Origin: Bombardia bombarda
Taxonomy: Eukaryota; Ascomycota; Sordariomycetes; Sordariales; Lasiosphaeriaceae
Assembly (NCBI GenBank): GCA_030512295.1
Contig: JAULSR010000001.1
Span: forward strand, 9,447,001-9,511,000
Direction of reading: 5' to 3'
Length of the DNA stretch: 64,000 nt
Shown: in pieces, positions 1 through 11,102 of the stretch
Layout of the letters: each line of letters starts with the position of its first letter
Numbering within the stretch: the stretch's first letter is position 1
Made by a program: the position numbers and the translations under genes
Notes under the pieces: generated by a model
Databases searched by the model: none
Told to the model about the DNA's origin: nothing
Seen by the model: the letters and a program-made list of their open reading frames with translations, nothing else

Positions 1-941
1 TCGACTTTCTCCGGACCAACCCGTGAGCGCTCAATGCAGTCATCGAGAAGGGAGAAGTATCTCGGCACGACCGCTTCAAAGTTGCCAAGATTTGGAGGGC
101 TCCGGTCAGGATCAAGTTCGTCGAAGCCGAAAGCAGCCTTCACAATATTACGGCGAAGGGAGTCTGCCTCTGGACCCCTGCTTGTCGCATTGGAGTGTAG
201 CAGAAAAGCAACCAGAGAGTCGAGGGCGCTCATAAATGATCGACGCTCGGAAAGATAGTTGGCTAAGATGCGCTGGCGACGCGCTTCTTCCTTCTCAAAG
301 TCGGCATATGTCGTTTCTGCGTCGTTGACTGAGGATACGTTCAAGAGAGCAAGGATGGTCGAGGTTTGCGCATCGCTGACGCCCGCAGCTTCCTGGATAT
401 TGACAATGTCCTGGGTAGATAGAGGGCCAGTGAGATGGCTCTGAGCGCGCGACTGGTATTCGACCACGACGATGCGAAGCGCCGCGACTTCGCCGATGTT
501 TACGTTCTTGCTGAGCCATTGCGCATCCGACTTCAGCTGGGTAATGTTGAAAGGATCGTTCGGGTCAGGTGTAACGTTTATCGCAGCCGTTTTCGTATCG
601 AAGTTAGTCTTGGACTGGGCGTTTGGCGGCTCAAACGCCTTGGAGGGCTCCTTGAGCAGTTGGTGGACGTAGGGGTCCTTGAGGAAGGCCGACACTGCGG
701 CGCTGGTTATGCGATCGCATGTTGTGTCGGCGAGCGCAGCTGCGACAAGTTTCCATGATCTTGTGGAAGAGAATGTTAGTTAGATCAGGGTCCCATGAGA
801 GCAGATGTGAAATGTGATATGGGGGTGAGGGGGGAAGGGAGAGGGAGAGGGTGAGGTAAGAGCATCGTACAGGATGACGATCTTGCCCCTCAAACACTCC
901 TCCAGAGGAGGAAAATATGTTTTATCGGTCAAGGAAGCCAT
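1..941 (-). CDS. NUP188: Nucleoporin Nup188, N-terminal part (gene runs off the left edge)
   Basis: Scaffold nucleoporin of the nuclear-pore inner ring. Two exons are visible: complement(871..941) and complement(<1..759), with a 111-base intron (GTACGA...CACAAG) at 760-870. About 276 residues can be read, starting MASLTDKTYFPPLEECLRG and continuing LSWKLVAAALAD after the splice. Later blocks such as LSTQDIVNIQEAAGVSDA and ILANYLSERRSFMSALDSL match my recollection of the N-terminal helical region of fungal Nup188. The ATG at 941 is chosen because the family start MA(S/T)LTD follows it. The intron is required: unspliced reading loses the conserved SWKLV segment. The family protein is about 1,800 residues, so most of the gene lies outside. 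It is divergent from the Cid1-family gene across an 886-base shared upstream region. The identification rests on remembered family sequence, not a search. Confidence 0.88.
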
Positions 942-1827
942 TGGCAATGGTCTCCATCAGCAGCCGGTGCCGGCTGATCAAAGTAGTGCAAATGCGACGA
1001 TTTGGGCGGGCGGGATCCCGGGGTGAAGCTCTTGGTGACGGGGCTGCGCTGCGGGCTAGTTCTAGGTGAGGCCGAAAACTTCAGGTTTGGGATGCTCGAC
1101 GCGCTGTTCCCGCCCTGACGCGGCTGGCAGTGGGCAGTAGGCAGTGGCATCCTTCCATTAGCATAGAAGCTCTGAGCGGAAGCTGCCAGGGCCCCTGCAC
1201 ATCCTAGCCAATGGGAACGCCCCCGCGGACACCCCACAACTAACAAGCACCGACGGGGTGGATGGTTCTGTCGCATTTTGGCTTTGCTCCCGTTTGCAAC
1301 TGATCTCCAACTTTCGAGCATCTCATCGCGAACCAATTCCAGGGTTTGTAAGAGCAACAAACGAAACATAGAACAACGCCCGCTATCCGGCCGTCGCACT
1401 TATTATCTTGTTATCTGAGGCCTACCATACGTCTTTCGCTCACCAGGCTGATTGACGGCAAAGAAGTATCCAAGCCCGCAAGACACCAGACGCCAGACAC
1501 CCGAATTCCAGTTTGTCACAGTGAGGGAGGGGCAATCATCTAAGGCACAGCCCGTAGGATCCACCAAAGCTGCGGGTAGCACGCTGCAAGCAATGAAACG
1601 CGGTGGTTAAAAGGATTCATTTCTTCACTCGATTCGATTCCAGGTCCCAAAGAGGTGGCTGAATAACGTGTGTGACAAACATGCATTGGCTCTAAAGAAT
1701 AGCAGCCAACAACCTCACCTACGTGAATTTACCTTACCTTGAATCACATCTATATACACTCATCGCGGCTATTTATTGGGCACACACCTCATTCCTCGAA
1801 TCCAGGAACCCAGCTTCCAACGCCAAA
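942..1827. other. Divergent upstream region of NUP188 and the Cid1-family gene
   Basis: 886 bases between two start codons on opposite strands, so it should hold both promoters and 5' leaders. Short open stretches exist, but none has recognisable protein content. I see no clear TATA element or repeat. Confidence 0.7.
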
Positions 1828-4800
1828 ATGGAGGCTACCCGTGACGGTGGGGGAGCACTTGAGGATCGCCTGCGCAGTTTGATTCTCAAACATCCAGGCG
1901 GGGAAGTCGAAGGGGCCCAGCAGATACACAGCTCCGGTCGTCTATCAAACGCCAACCCACTGCCGGAAAATGCGCTTCCCATCTCACAATCACAAGGACA
2001 TAGTTCTTCTCAGTTTAGTCAGGATACATCTTCAGCCACACGAGACACACCAGATGGCCAAGCATCTCGAGGATCTCGAAAGAGGCTGAACCAGGCGCAA
2101 CGCCGCCAACTATCTTCACAGCTGTCTATTCCCATCGATCCTCGACCCCCGGTAACCCAGTCTGGCAGGCCACATACTGGCCACCATGGTTATCAGCATC
2201 ATAACCAGCATGCGAACAACGGCAACCACTATGGAGGCCAGCGGCAGCACACGGCTGCATTCCGTCCAGGTGGCCAAGGGAGCGTCAACCAGAACCCTTC
2301 CCCCACTGGCCTCCCCTTTAATTCGCACCCACCCAGACATCACCCGTCTCCGTCCTACCCTGGTCCAAGTCCCGCTTCGGGGGATCGTCACAATTGGCGA
2401 AAGCAGCCTCAAGCACAAAACGGAGAGCCAAGGGCGCAATACGCTGCCCCGACTATCCCATACGATGCACCTGCGCCCAGGAATCCAAGACATGGAAATG
2501 CAGCCCTTTACAACCCCGGCAGACAGTACCGTGTTCGTCCCGAGGAATTGCAATTTCAGACTGAGTTGCTAGAGGGTCTGTGCAATACCATCATTGCAGA
2601 TGCTGAGATCGAGCCTGCCGACATTATGGAGAAGGAAAACTTCCGGGCCATGATTGAAGAGGTTGCTCGATCTGCTATATCTCATTATGAGAGGGAACAG
2701 AATGGCTTGCAAGACTTCCCTCCATCCAGTGTGCAGTTAAAGTGTTTTGGCAGTTTGAGCTCTGGCTTCGCAACCAAGGCCGCTGATATGGATTTGGGCC
2801 TTCTTTCACCCTTCTCCGGTATGCAACCTAGTGATCCGAACTCGCCAGTTCCTAGGCTAGTTGAGAAGGCCTTTCTCAATATCGGACTGGGCGCTCGACT
2901 TTTAACACGGACAAGAGTTCCCATCATTAAAATATGTGAGAGGCCGCCTGAGAGACTGCGGTTGGACCTGCTGGACGAGCGAGCAAAGTGGGAAAGGGGT
3001 ATCACAGAAGAAGTTGAAGAAGGTGATACTCACGAGGAACACGACACAACCTCAGTTGAAGAAATTCAGCCCCATGATTATAGGCAACATAAACACCGCC
3101 AGGAGTCTCTTGAGCTTAGGCAGGAAGGACTTGGTCAAAAAGCCCTCAACCCCGAACAAAAGTTTCGCTCGCTTAGGCAGGGCCAAAACCAGAGTCTGCA
3201 AAGCTATGCCAATAGTGCCAAAGCTCTTCTCAGAAAGCTCGGTGGCCGCGACCTAGCCCATTCCAACGCGACCGACTTTGGGACGGACGACTTTGAATTC
3301 CTGAACGAATTCTCCCTTGCGTTTGTCGATGGCCTCGCAGACCAGAAATTACGGGAGCGGTTGTTCCAGTATAAGTCATTGTCCAGATATGATGTGATGA
3401 CGGGACGAAATCATCGCACCCTCCATGGAGTAAACATACAAGTTGAAGGCGAGGCGATGGCCATGATCTGGGAAAACCGACAAATACTCGAGAAGGACGA
3501 ACATCATGAGCTTCAGGCACAAAAGTGTATTACGATGTGGCAGAATCTGCAGAACAAGCCAGGCTACGGTTTTGATCCGCTTAAATACAACAAAGAACTG
3601 CAGATAGCAGAAGATCAACTGAAGCGGATTCCTTCCATCCATGTCATGCTCCTTTCACAATTTCAGCACGAACCAGCGACAGTGTATCACTCGAGGGCTG
3701 CCAGCGTACTGTTCGAGCTTGGGGGCCACGACATACCGTCCGAAGATAATACGGTGCTCGCAATCGTGCTTCGGCAATACATCCGAGGTATCATGGGCGA
3801 TGAAATCCGACAACAGGTGGAATCCTTTGCGAGCTCCCACGACCATATTACGTTGCGAGCCGTTGCAAGAAGACACAAAAGTCTACAGCTTGCCCACGAG
3901 TATGAGAAATGCCTGGAAAAGGGGCTCTATCTAGCTGAATCTGCCGATAACATCAAGGCGTACATCGATCTACTGCGGGGGCCAATGATTCCATCTTCGT
4001 CACCAGACTCTGAGTTTGATTTCGTTGTACCAGTCACACCAGACTCAGCTCCAGTTCTTTCCGCGATACGACTCCTTAGCGATCCATCCAAAATGGCGCC
4101 TAACCAGCCACGAGATCCCTATCGGGACCGTCTAGAATTCCCAAAATCGGGAGTTGGAGTTCAATGCGATATCAATTTCTCGGCGCACCTCGCGCTGCAC
4201 AATACCATGTTGCTGCGGTGCTACGCCCACAGCGATCCCCGCGTCCGACCACTAGTCCTGTTCATTAAACACTGGGCTAAAGTCCGCCAAATCAATTCCC
4301 CGTATAGGGGCACCTTGAGCAGCTATGGCTACGTCCTCATGATGCTGCATTATCTCGTCAACGTCGCCCAGCCGTTTGTATGCCCGAACCTGCAGCAACT
4401 CGCCCCTCCGCTGGACCCGAGCCTCACGCCCCAGCAAATCGAGGAAATGACTACGTGTAAGGGAAGAAATGTGCAGTTTTGGCGTGACGAGGCCGAAATC
4501 AAGCGCCTGGCTCATGGGAATGCCCTCAACCAGAATCGTGATTCCATCGGCTATCTCCTTCGAGGCTTCTTCGAATACTATGCGCAAAACAACTTCATGA
4601 GCACCGGTCAGGGCCGCGGCTTTGACTGGGGCCGGGATGTGCTCAGCCTCAGAACCTATGGCGGCTTGCTCACCAAGCAGGAGAAGGGCTGGACTGGCGC
4701 AAAGACGGTAATTGTGGTGAAGCCGACGGCTGCTGCGCCTGTCTCGACCATCTCACCAGACCACAGCCAAGATGCCACGGCCGGCGGACAGCAACAGCTG

Positions 4801-5169
4801 GTCTCTCCCGGCTTAGAAGCGAGCGGACCGGCTATCACGGGCAACGCCCCTCAGGCTCAACCTCAACCTGTAGGTCATGCGGTCCGAGAGGTCAAGGAGG
4901 TCCGCCATCGATACCTGTTCGCCATTGAGGATCCCTTTGAGCTGGATCACAATGTCGCGCGGACGGTCACGCACAATGGCATTGTTGCCATACGTGACGA
5001 GTTCCGACGCGCGTGGCGTATCATTAAGAGCGCGGGTAAGGGTGCTGGTCAGGAAGAGCTTTTGCAAGATGCAGGCATGGCGGATGTCTGGCGGGAGAGA
5101 GGGCAGTTCTCGCAATTGTTGGGCGAGCTGCATGGCGGGGACATTTTGCCGGGAGGAAGTGGCCTGTAA
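1828..5169 (+). CDS. Cid1-family non-canonical poly(A)/poly(U) RNA polymerase with a Gag-like insert
   Basis: Template-independent nucleotidyltransferase that should add A or U residues to RNA 3' ends. A single exon encodes 1,113 aa from the ATG at 1828 (context CCAAAATGG); upstream in-frame triplets are not ATG. Residues 1-240 are a low-complexity Pro/Gln/His-rich tail. The catalytic domain starts near residue 300 with the motif CFGSLSSGFATKAADMDLG, giving the GS and DxD signature. The third catalytic Asp is in VGVQCDINFSAHLALHNTML (about nt 4156-4215), followed by RPLVLFIKHWAKVR and LSSYGYVLMMLHYLVN of the PAP-associated domain. Roughly 390 residues (nt about 2985-4130) separate the DxD and third-Asp strands, far more than in fission-yeast Cid1. 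That insert holds two related modules resembling retrotransposon Gag. The order of catalytic elements is intact, so activity is expected. Base preference (A or U) cannot be read here. Confidence 0.88.
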   Translation: MEATRDGGGALEDRLRSLILKHPGGEVEGAQQIHSSGRLSNANPLPENALPISQSQGHSSSQFSQDTSSATRDTPDGQASRGSRKRLNQAQRRQLSSQLSIPIDPRPPVTQSGRPHTGHHGYQHHNQHANNGNHYGGQRQHTAAFRPGGQGSVNQNPSPTGLPFNSHPPRHHPSPSYPGPSPASGDRHNWRKQPQAQNGEPRAQYAAPTIPYDAPAPRNPRHGNAALYNPGRQYRVRPEELQFQTELLEGLCNTIIADAEIEPADIMEKENFRAMIEEVARSAISHYEREQNGLQDFPPSSVQLKCFGSLSSGFATKAADMDLGLLSPFSGMQPSDPNSPVPRLVEKAFLNIGLGARLLTRTRVPIIKICERPPERLRLDLLDERAKWERGITEEVEEGDTHEEHDTTSVEEIQPHDYRQHKHRQESLELRQEGLGQKALNPEQKFRSLRQGQNQSLQSYANSAKALLRKLGGRDLAHSNATDFGTDDFEFLNEFSLAFVDGLADQKLRERLFQYKSLSRYDVMTGRNHRTLHGVNIQVEGEAMAMIWENRQILEKDEHHELQAQKCITMWQNLQNKPGYGFDPLKYNKELQIAEDQLKRIPSIHVMLLSQFQHEPATVYHSRAASVLFELGGHDIPSEDNTVLAIVLRQYIRGIMGDEIRQQVESFASSHDHITLRAVARRHKSLQLAHEYEKCLEKGLYLAESADNIKAYIDLLRGPMIPSSSPDSEFDFVVPVTPDSAPVLSAIRLLSDPSKMAPNQPRDPYRDRLEFPKSGVGVQCDINFSAHLALHNTMLLRCYAHSDPRVRPLVLFIKHWAKVRQINSPYRGTLSSYGYVLMMLHYLVNVAQPFVCPNLQQLAPPLDPSLTPQQIEEMTTCKGRNVQFWRDEAEIKRLAHGNALNQNRDSIGYLLRGFFEYYAQNNFMSTGQGRGFDWGRDVLSLRTYGGLLTKQEKGWTGAKTVIVVKPTAAAPVSTISPDHSQDATAGGQQQLVSPGLEASGPAITGNAPQAQPQPVGHAVREVKEVRHRYLFAIEDPFELDHNVARTVTHNGIVAIRDEFRRAWRIIKSAGKGAGQEELLQDAGMADVWRERGQFSQLLGELHGGDILPGGSGL

Positions 5170-5771
5170 GAAGCTACTGGTAGTACCGTACTTCCATTTG
5201 AGTGGAGACTGGGGAAAGAGAGTTTGAGTCATGGCCAGATCGGGTGAGCGAACTCGGCCAGTGTCCAGGGGGGGGAGGGGGGGGATGGTCACAAGAAACA
5301 TAGCATGCGTAGCTTCCAGTTTGAATTGCTCCTTGCATCATTGCTTAAAGAAAAGAGGGTTCTTTGGCTAAGCATCTGTGCTATCACTCCTCAAAGCGTC
5401 GAGTTTGACACATTTCTTCACTGCTATCAAAATCAGAAAACTGTCCCATAATCGGCAGAAATTGGCAAAAATGTATTTAAAACCATAGCATACTTAGACA
5501 AACCAGCAACATGGCTACATTTAGTACTGTCTTCTCAAGTCTCGAGGATTTGTAGTCCGTGACTCCATGGTGAATCCCTGATTGGCGCCAACACCTCCTG
5601 GGCGCATAAACAGAAAAGAGACATACAATACAATTACACACCCTATGAAGAAAGACGGATCATATATAACTTCGATATCATACAAATCTATAAACACTCC
5701 ATCCGTATTTTTCTCTACCACAAGACAGACCAGCTCACCCACTCAAACTTCGCCTCCCTCCTCCTTTCTCT
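5170..5771. other. Convergent 3' intergenic region
   Basis: 602 bases between the stop codons of the Cid1-family gene (+) and GPI10 (-). It should contain both 3' UTRs. No coding sequence or strong terminator signal is seen; a G-rich run lies near 5270-5284. Confidence 0.6.
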
Positions 5772-7979
5772 CTATCCCGAGAAAGACCCCGGATAAACAC
5801 CAGTATCCCACACCACCAGTCTCCCGCGCCTCCTCCAGTCCTCGTTAAACGCCCCATTCCACGCAGACCACACCCGCCTCAGCTCAACCCCCGTATCGCG
5901 CCCAGGAGCATCTTCCCCCTCAAAGAAGCGCTTCAGCACCGCCCCCTCGATGCCCTCGAAACCAACTATGTACCGCGGCATCTCGCCGCCGCGCTGCTGC
6001 TGCTGCTGCTGCTGCTGCTTGCCATCATCGTTGGAAGCAACAAGAGGCCACATCTCCTCAGACAAGAAGCGGACGCCGTACTCGCTGCGTCCGTCGCCAT
6101 CGCCGTCGGTGTTATCCTCAGCGTAGAACCGATCCGCCTCGTCGAGGTAGGTGGCGCGCTCGAGACTGCCGGGGGCGGTGTGCAGCGGCGGCTCGCAGGT
6201 GAGGGCGCGGGCGCGGAGGGTGGGGTACATGAGGTGGGAGCGCCAGGGGGTGGTGTGGCAGGGGGTGAGGAAGAGGGCGAAGAGTTCGTTGGTGGTGTTG
6301 GCAGTTAAGGCGTCGAGGGTGAGCGACTCGGGATGCAGGCGCTCAAAGTCGGTGCGGAGGAAGTTGAGGACCGAGATGGGGGCGGGCTGGTGGGAGAGGG
6401 AGAGGTAGCCGGCGAGGAGGAGGTTGATGGAGATGATGTTTGCGAGGGAGAATTTCCGGCGGAGGACGACGAGTTGGGATAGGTTGGGGTTGGGGGTGTT
6501 TGTGTCGGGGGCAGGAGGCTTGGTCGTGAAGAAGGCGGTGATATAGGGCGCGCCGACGATGTGGAGGATGGGGAGGAGGGGGTAGATGAAGCGGACTTCT
6601 TTGTGGGAGATTATGGACAGGGTGGCGACCATGGATATCACGGCAAAGGATAGCGTCTTTAGGATGTTGGACTGGGGTGTGGTTAGGGAGTCGGAGGAGG
6701 AGGAAGTCGACTTGTAGAGGCCGATCATGGTGAAGGGGAGGAAGGTGGTGGTGAGAAGCGGTAGGCCCTGGAGGAGGTAGTAGTGCCATGGCATCTGGCC
6801 GTAGAAGACGGCCAGAGACTGCGAGATGTTGAAGTACAGGAACTTGTAGGGCGGAAAGGTCCAGAACCCGAAATACAGGCGATCGGATGCCAGCGAGACG
6901 GCCAACACAGCTGAGCCGCAGATGGCGATTTCCCTGGAGAGCACGATGAGGGACGTCTTTTGGATAGGGGATGTGCCATCCAGCGTGAATCGCGTGAGAG
7001 TAAGTGTCAAGATACTGATCCAGATGAGAAGATTGGTTGGACGCAGTAGCACGGCAACCGCGGCGAGGACAAGGGATATTCGAAGGCTAGGATGGGCGTC
7101 AACATGGGACACCCTCGAAAGTAGGCTATTCAGTATGTGTCACGTACCTATTGACGCTACTTCTTGACTGAAGCGGTGCAGCCTTGGTGACTTTGGCATC
7201 CCCGACGACCTCCCAGGGCCAGTAGCAGAGGGCAGCTATAGTCAAGGTGGTCTCGAGTGAGTTGGAGAAGGTCCTTGTGGAGCAGTACCACTGCCATGGG
7301 TTAAGCACCGTCATCCAGAGCTGTAATGAATGCACGGTCAGCTTGGCGATATTGACAAGATATGGCATGTTCAGAAGACTCACGGCAGCCCATGGGGCAT
7401 TGCTTTGACGGCCAAAAATGTCCATGGCCAGTCTCCAGGTGTAGAAGTCGCCCAGGGCAGCAAAGACAGACTGCACAACCTTGGGCAAGGCCACCAGGAG
7501 AAAGGCCTCCAAGGGCGGAAAGAAACGTAGCAGAGACATTAAGCTATGGGCAGCTTTATATGCCAGTCCAAAGATGACTGGGTGGAGTGAGGAGCGAAGT
7601 TGATGTTGCCATTCCTGTTTGGTGTGTAAGTGAGTGTGTTTACATGAGTGTGTTTACACTAGCTACACGAGAAAGGGGCTACTCTGGAGACACTCACCCA
7701 GGTCAGCCATGCACCGCTGTCGCGCCCAAAGGCAACACTCCATGCAGGCTCAAGGGCCTGAAAGTATTCATCGGGCTGGAAGAATGTGCGCACGCAGAGA
7801 GCGTTGGCGAAGCGCAGCATGAGAAGTACTGTGAGAACATCCTTGATCTGCGCCGAGATGACCTCAGGATGCGGCCCTCTCTCTGTCTGCTTGTCTGGTT
7901 TGTTAATGTCTGCCGTCTTTTTGGGCTCTGACTGCGCTGGCTGTGTCCGAGTCCCTTTGGCTGGTAATTTGGTGTCCAT
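5772..7979 (-). CDS. GPI10: GPI mannosyltransferase 3 (Gpi10/PIG-B family)
   Basis: ER membrane enzyme that adds the third mannose to the GPI-anchor precursor from dolichol-phosphate mannose. Exons: complement(7698..7979), (7384..7614), (7148..7320) and (5772..7086), joined by introns of 83, 63 and 61 bases; product about 666 aa. Start at 7979 (MDTKLPAK), because the next upstream in-frame triplet is GTG. Family blocks are [20 protein letters not shown], where the FxPDE stretch is the acidic first-loop motif of the GT22 mannosyltransferases, [20 protein letters not shown], and [20 protein letters not shown]. Many hydrophobic segments follow. The second intron is in frame and free of stops, but splicing it restores [13 protein letters not shown]. 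The C-terminal lumenal-type part carries a short polyglutamine run near 5996-6020 that looks lineage specific. The alternative family members Alg9, Alg12 and Smp3 fit the PPYKFLYFN motif less well. Confidence 0.9.
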
Positions 7980-9602
7980 GCCCACCCCGTTGCTGGCAGC
8001 GCGTAGCTGAACACGAAGCAGTTCTGAGGCTTTATTTTTGCAAAGTTTTAGATTTCACAATTTCACCCAATTGTCCTGATTCAAAGACCCAAGGCACTGG
8101 CAACTTGCACTGAACTTGGCACAGAGTCTCATTCGGTATTTGTTTGCTAGTGCTGCTGCCAGTGCTACCAGACAGTCGCCAGGTGGCTTGAATTAGGTTT
8201 ACTTACCGCCCGTCCGCCCGGGCTCTCATGGCACGTCAAACGGCCTGGGCCACCACAAATGACATGTTGGGCTCAAAGTCAACCAGCTTGAAATACAGTA
8301 TCTCGACCACCAACTTATTTGAATTCACATAACCTTCACGAGATCTTTTAAAAATGATCAACAGTCTCGTGACCAATTTCTCTGATTTTCTAATCCCCGT
8401 CAATATGATAAGACACTGCATCAAAGCGTGGGGTTTCTCAGAAGTGCGCGTTTTCTTTGTTGCAAGGGAGCCGCCCAGCCCTACCACCACTGCAGGTCAT
8501 CAGCGGCGTGACCATTGGTCCACTCTCTGCCAATCGCCGGTTTCGCGGGGCGACCCCACCATGCACACGACCTTCCATCCCGCTGTCGGTCGCTTCTGGC
8601 TCGCAACTCACGACTGACCTCACCGCATCTGACAGACACAACGTTGTTGATTTTTTTCCCTGATTGAGTCAGCGAAGAGAGAAAGAACGACACAACCTCC
8701 ACACGACGAACACGGTCAAAATTCCCGATTAGTCATGGCCAGAAAAACACCCCCGGTGACGGCTACAGTGCTAAAGTAAGGTGTTGTAAAGGAATGAGGG
8801 AATGGCTGCCAGCTGCCTTGCCAATTGCTTGCCCTTTCCTCCAACTGTTGCGTAATTCGGCCGCTTTGCTTCGGCTTGCCCACGCTTTTTTATTGTGGCC
8901 CATGTGATGATTGGGTGCTGTCATAGTTCCAAGGTTTCCATTTTCTTAACCCGTCCACGCGCCGGTCCATCGGTCTGGTGGGCTGCCGAGAACAAGGTTG
9001 TCAGTCGCCTCCATTGTCCATTGGAGGTATAGTGTCCAAAATGCAATTTCAAAGTGGCGGTGGGTTTGCATGGCAGATGGATGGCAGGCGAGAAGGACGA
9101 GTGATGGTATTGGTTCATTCACCCTCCGATCCCGAATGTTGAATGCTCCTTCCTCCGATCCGAGTCCGTTCATCCTCGTTCCTCCCCCTTGTCAGGCCTG
9201 CCCGTTCCCATGTTGGCCCCCCTCACTCACCAAGCGCCCCCCCCGTTTCTCATCCTCGTGCTCCCAAACCTTGCTTTATTAGCCCAGGCCCGGTCATCTT
9301 TCCCCTCTTTCATCCTGTTTCCTCTTTCCTCTTTTCCATTCATATCTGTCCTGGTATATCTCGCTCTTGCCTCGCCACTTATAACTAAGATCTCATCTGG
9401 ATCTAACCCACCTGCCCGGCCCAAGTGTAATCGGATCGAAAAAGCTTCTTTTGAACATCCTTTGTGGAGCCCGTCCGCACATCAATTGCTAAACTTTTGG
9501 ATCCTCTTTGACGTTTACTTGCTTGCTTGCTAGCTGTCTTCAACCAAACAATTACTCCAATCTGTCGACTAAGCATCATCGTCATCACCACCATCATCCA
9601 AC
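7980..9602. other. Divergent upstream region of GPI10 and ornithine aminotransferase
   Basis: 1.6 kb between two opposite start codons. The last 450 bases before the aminotransferase start are pyrimidine-rich on the plus strand, as is common for fungal 5' leaders. No coding sequence is supported. Confidence 0.6.
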
Positions 9603-11102
9603 ATGGCGCCGCACGCTGACAACGACGTTTCCAACGGCGGGTTCTCGAGCCCTACCAATGCCAGGTACCACTCGGCGTCGACCAAGTCGGCCATCGCTGC
9701 CGAGAACGAGTATGCCGCCCACAACTACCACCCGCTCCCTGTCGTCTTCTCGAGGGCCCAGGGGGTCAATGTGTGGGATCCCGAGGGCAAGCACTACCTC
9801 GATTTTCTCTCTGCTTACAGTGCTGTCAACCAAGGCCACTGCCACCCAGAGCTGATCAAGGCCCTCACGGAACAGGCAGGCCGATTGACGCTGAGCTCGA
9901 GAGCCTTCCACAACGACGTCTTCCCCGTCTGGGCCCAAAAGGTCCGCGACACCTTTGGCTTCGATATGGTGCTACCCATGAACACAGGTGCCGAAGCCGT
10001 CGAGACCGCCATCAAGATCGCCCGCAAGTGGGCGTACAAGGTCAAGAAGGTGCCCCAGGGAAAGGCCCTCGTCTTTGCCGCCTCGGACAACTTTCACGGC
10101 CGAACGGTGCGTCCAGGTCCCCCATTTTAACGTTTCTCGGCGTGCCTCTCCCTCTAACCCCACAGGAATACATATAGATGACGGCAATCTCGCTGTCTGT
10201 CGACCCCGAGTCGCGGGACAACTACGGCCCCTACGTGCCAAACATTGGCGCGACCTCCCCCTCTACCGGTAAGCCAATCCGGTACAACAACGTCGCAGAC
10301 CTGGCGGCTGTGCTTGATGCTCACGGCAAGGAAACGGCCGCCTTCATTGTGGAGCCCATCCAGGGCGAGGCCGGCGTCGTCGTGCCCGACGAGGACTACC
10401 TGCGCAGGGTGTCGGAGCTGTGCAAGAAGCACAACGTGCTGCTCATCTGCGACGAGATCCAGACGGGCATCGCCCGCACCGGACGCATGCTCTGCTACGA
10501 GTGGTCGGGCATCAAGCCCGACATGGTGACGCTGGGCAAGGCCATCTCGGGCGGCATGTACCCGGTAAGCTGCGTGCTCGCCGACAAGGACGTCATGCTC
10601 GTGGTGGAGCCCGGCACCCACGGCTCTACGTACGGCGGCAACCCGCTCGGCTGCGCCGTGTCGATCCGCGCGCTCGAGCTCGTCAAGGAGGAGAAGCTGG
10701 TGGACAAGGCGGACCGGCTCGGGCGCATCTTCCGCGAGGGCATCGCCTCGTTCAAGTCCCCTATTGTGCAGACCGTCCGCGGTAAGGGCCTCTTGAACGC
10801 CGTGGTCATTGATGAGTCAGCTGCTGCAGGTAGAACGGCTTGGGATCTCTGCATTCTGCTCAAGGAGAAGGGCCTTTTGGTAAGTTCTTTCTGTTCACGG
10901 ACGTGTATTTTTTTCACGGTCAAAGTGGTGTGAGGAGATGAATGTTAACGAAAAAAAAAACTAGGCCAAACCGACACACGGCAACATCATCCGGTTCGCG
11001 CCTCCTCTAGTCATCTCCGAGGAGGAGCTCCGGGGTGCCCTCGAGACCATCGGAGAGGCCCTCGAGGAGCTGCCGACCGTCAAGAAGTCCGCCACGCATT
11101 AG
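9603..11102 (+). CDS. Ornithine aminotransferase (ornithine-oxo-acid transaminase)
   Basis: PLP enzyme converting ornithine plus 2-oxoglutarate to glutamate semialdehyde and glutamate, in arginine catabolism (yeast Car2). Exons 9603..10106, 10178..10879 and 10965..11102 give 447 aa, normal for the family. Introns are 71 bases (GTGCGT...ATATAG) and 85 bases (GTAAGT...ACTAG). An earlier AG in the first intron would put a stop in frame, so the later one is used. Visible class-III features are [25 protein letters not shown] across the first splice, [13 protein letters not shown], the cofactor-binding [15 protein letters not shown], and [15 protein letters not shown] with the Schiff-base lysine in LGKA. 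No mitochondrial presequence is apparent, so a cytosolic enzyme, as in yeast, is likely. Arginine induction is known for the family but not shown by the sequence. Confidence 0.95.

Noticed and set aside
7980..7985. Two-codon longer start for GPI10
   Set aside because: The upstream triplet is GTG; the ATG at 7979 is the first real start.
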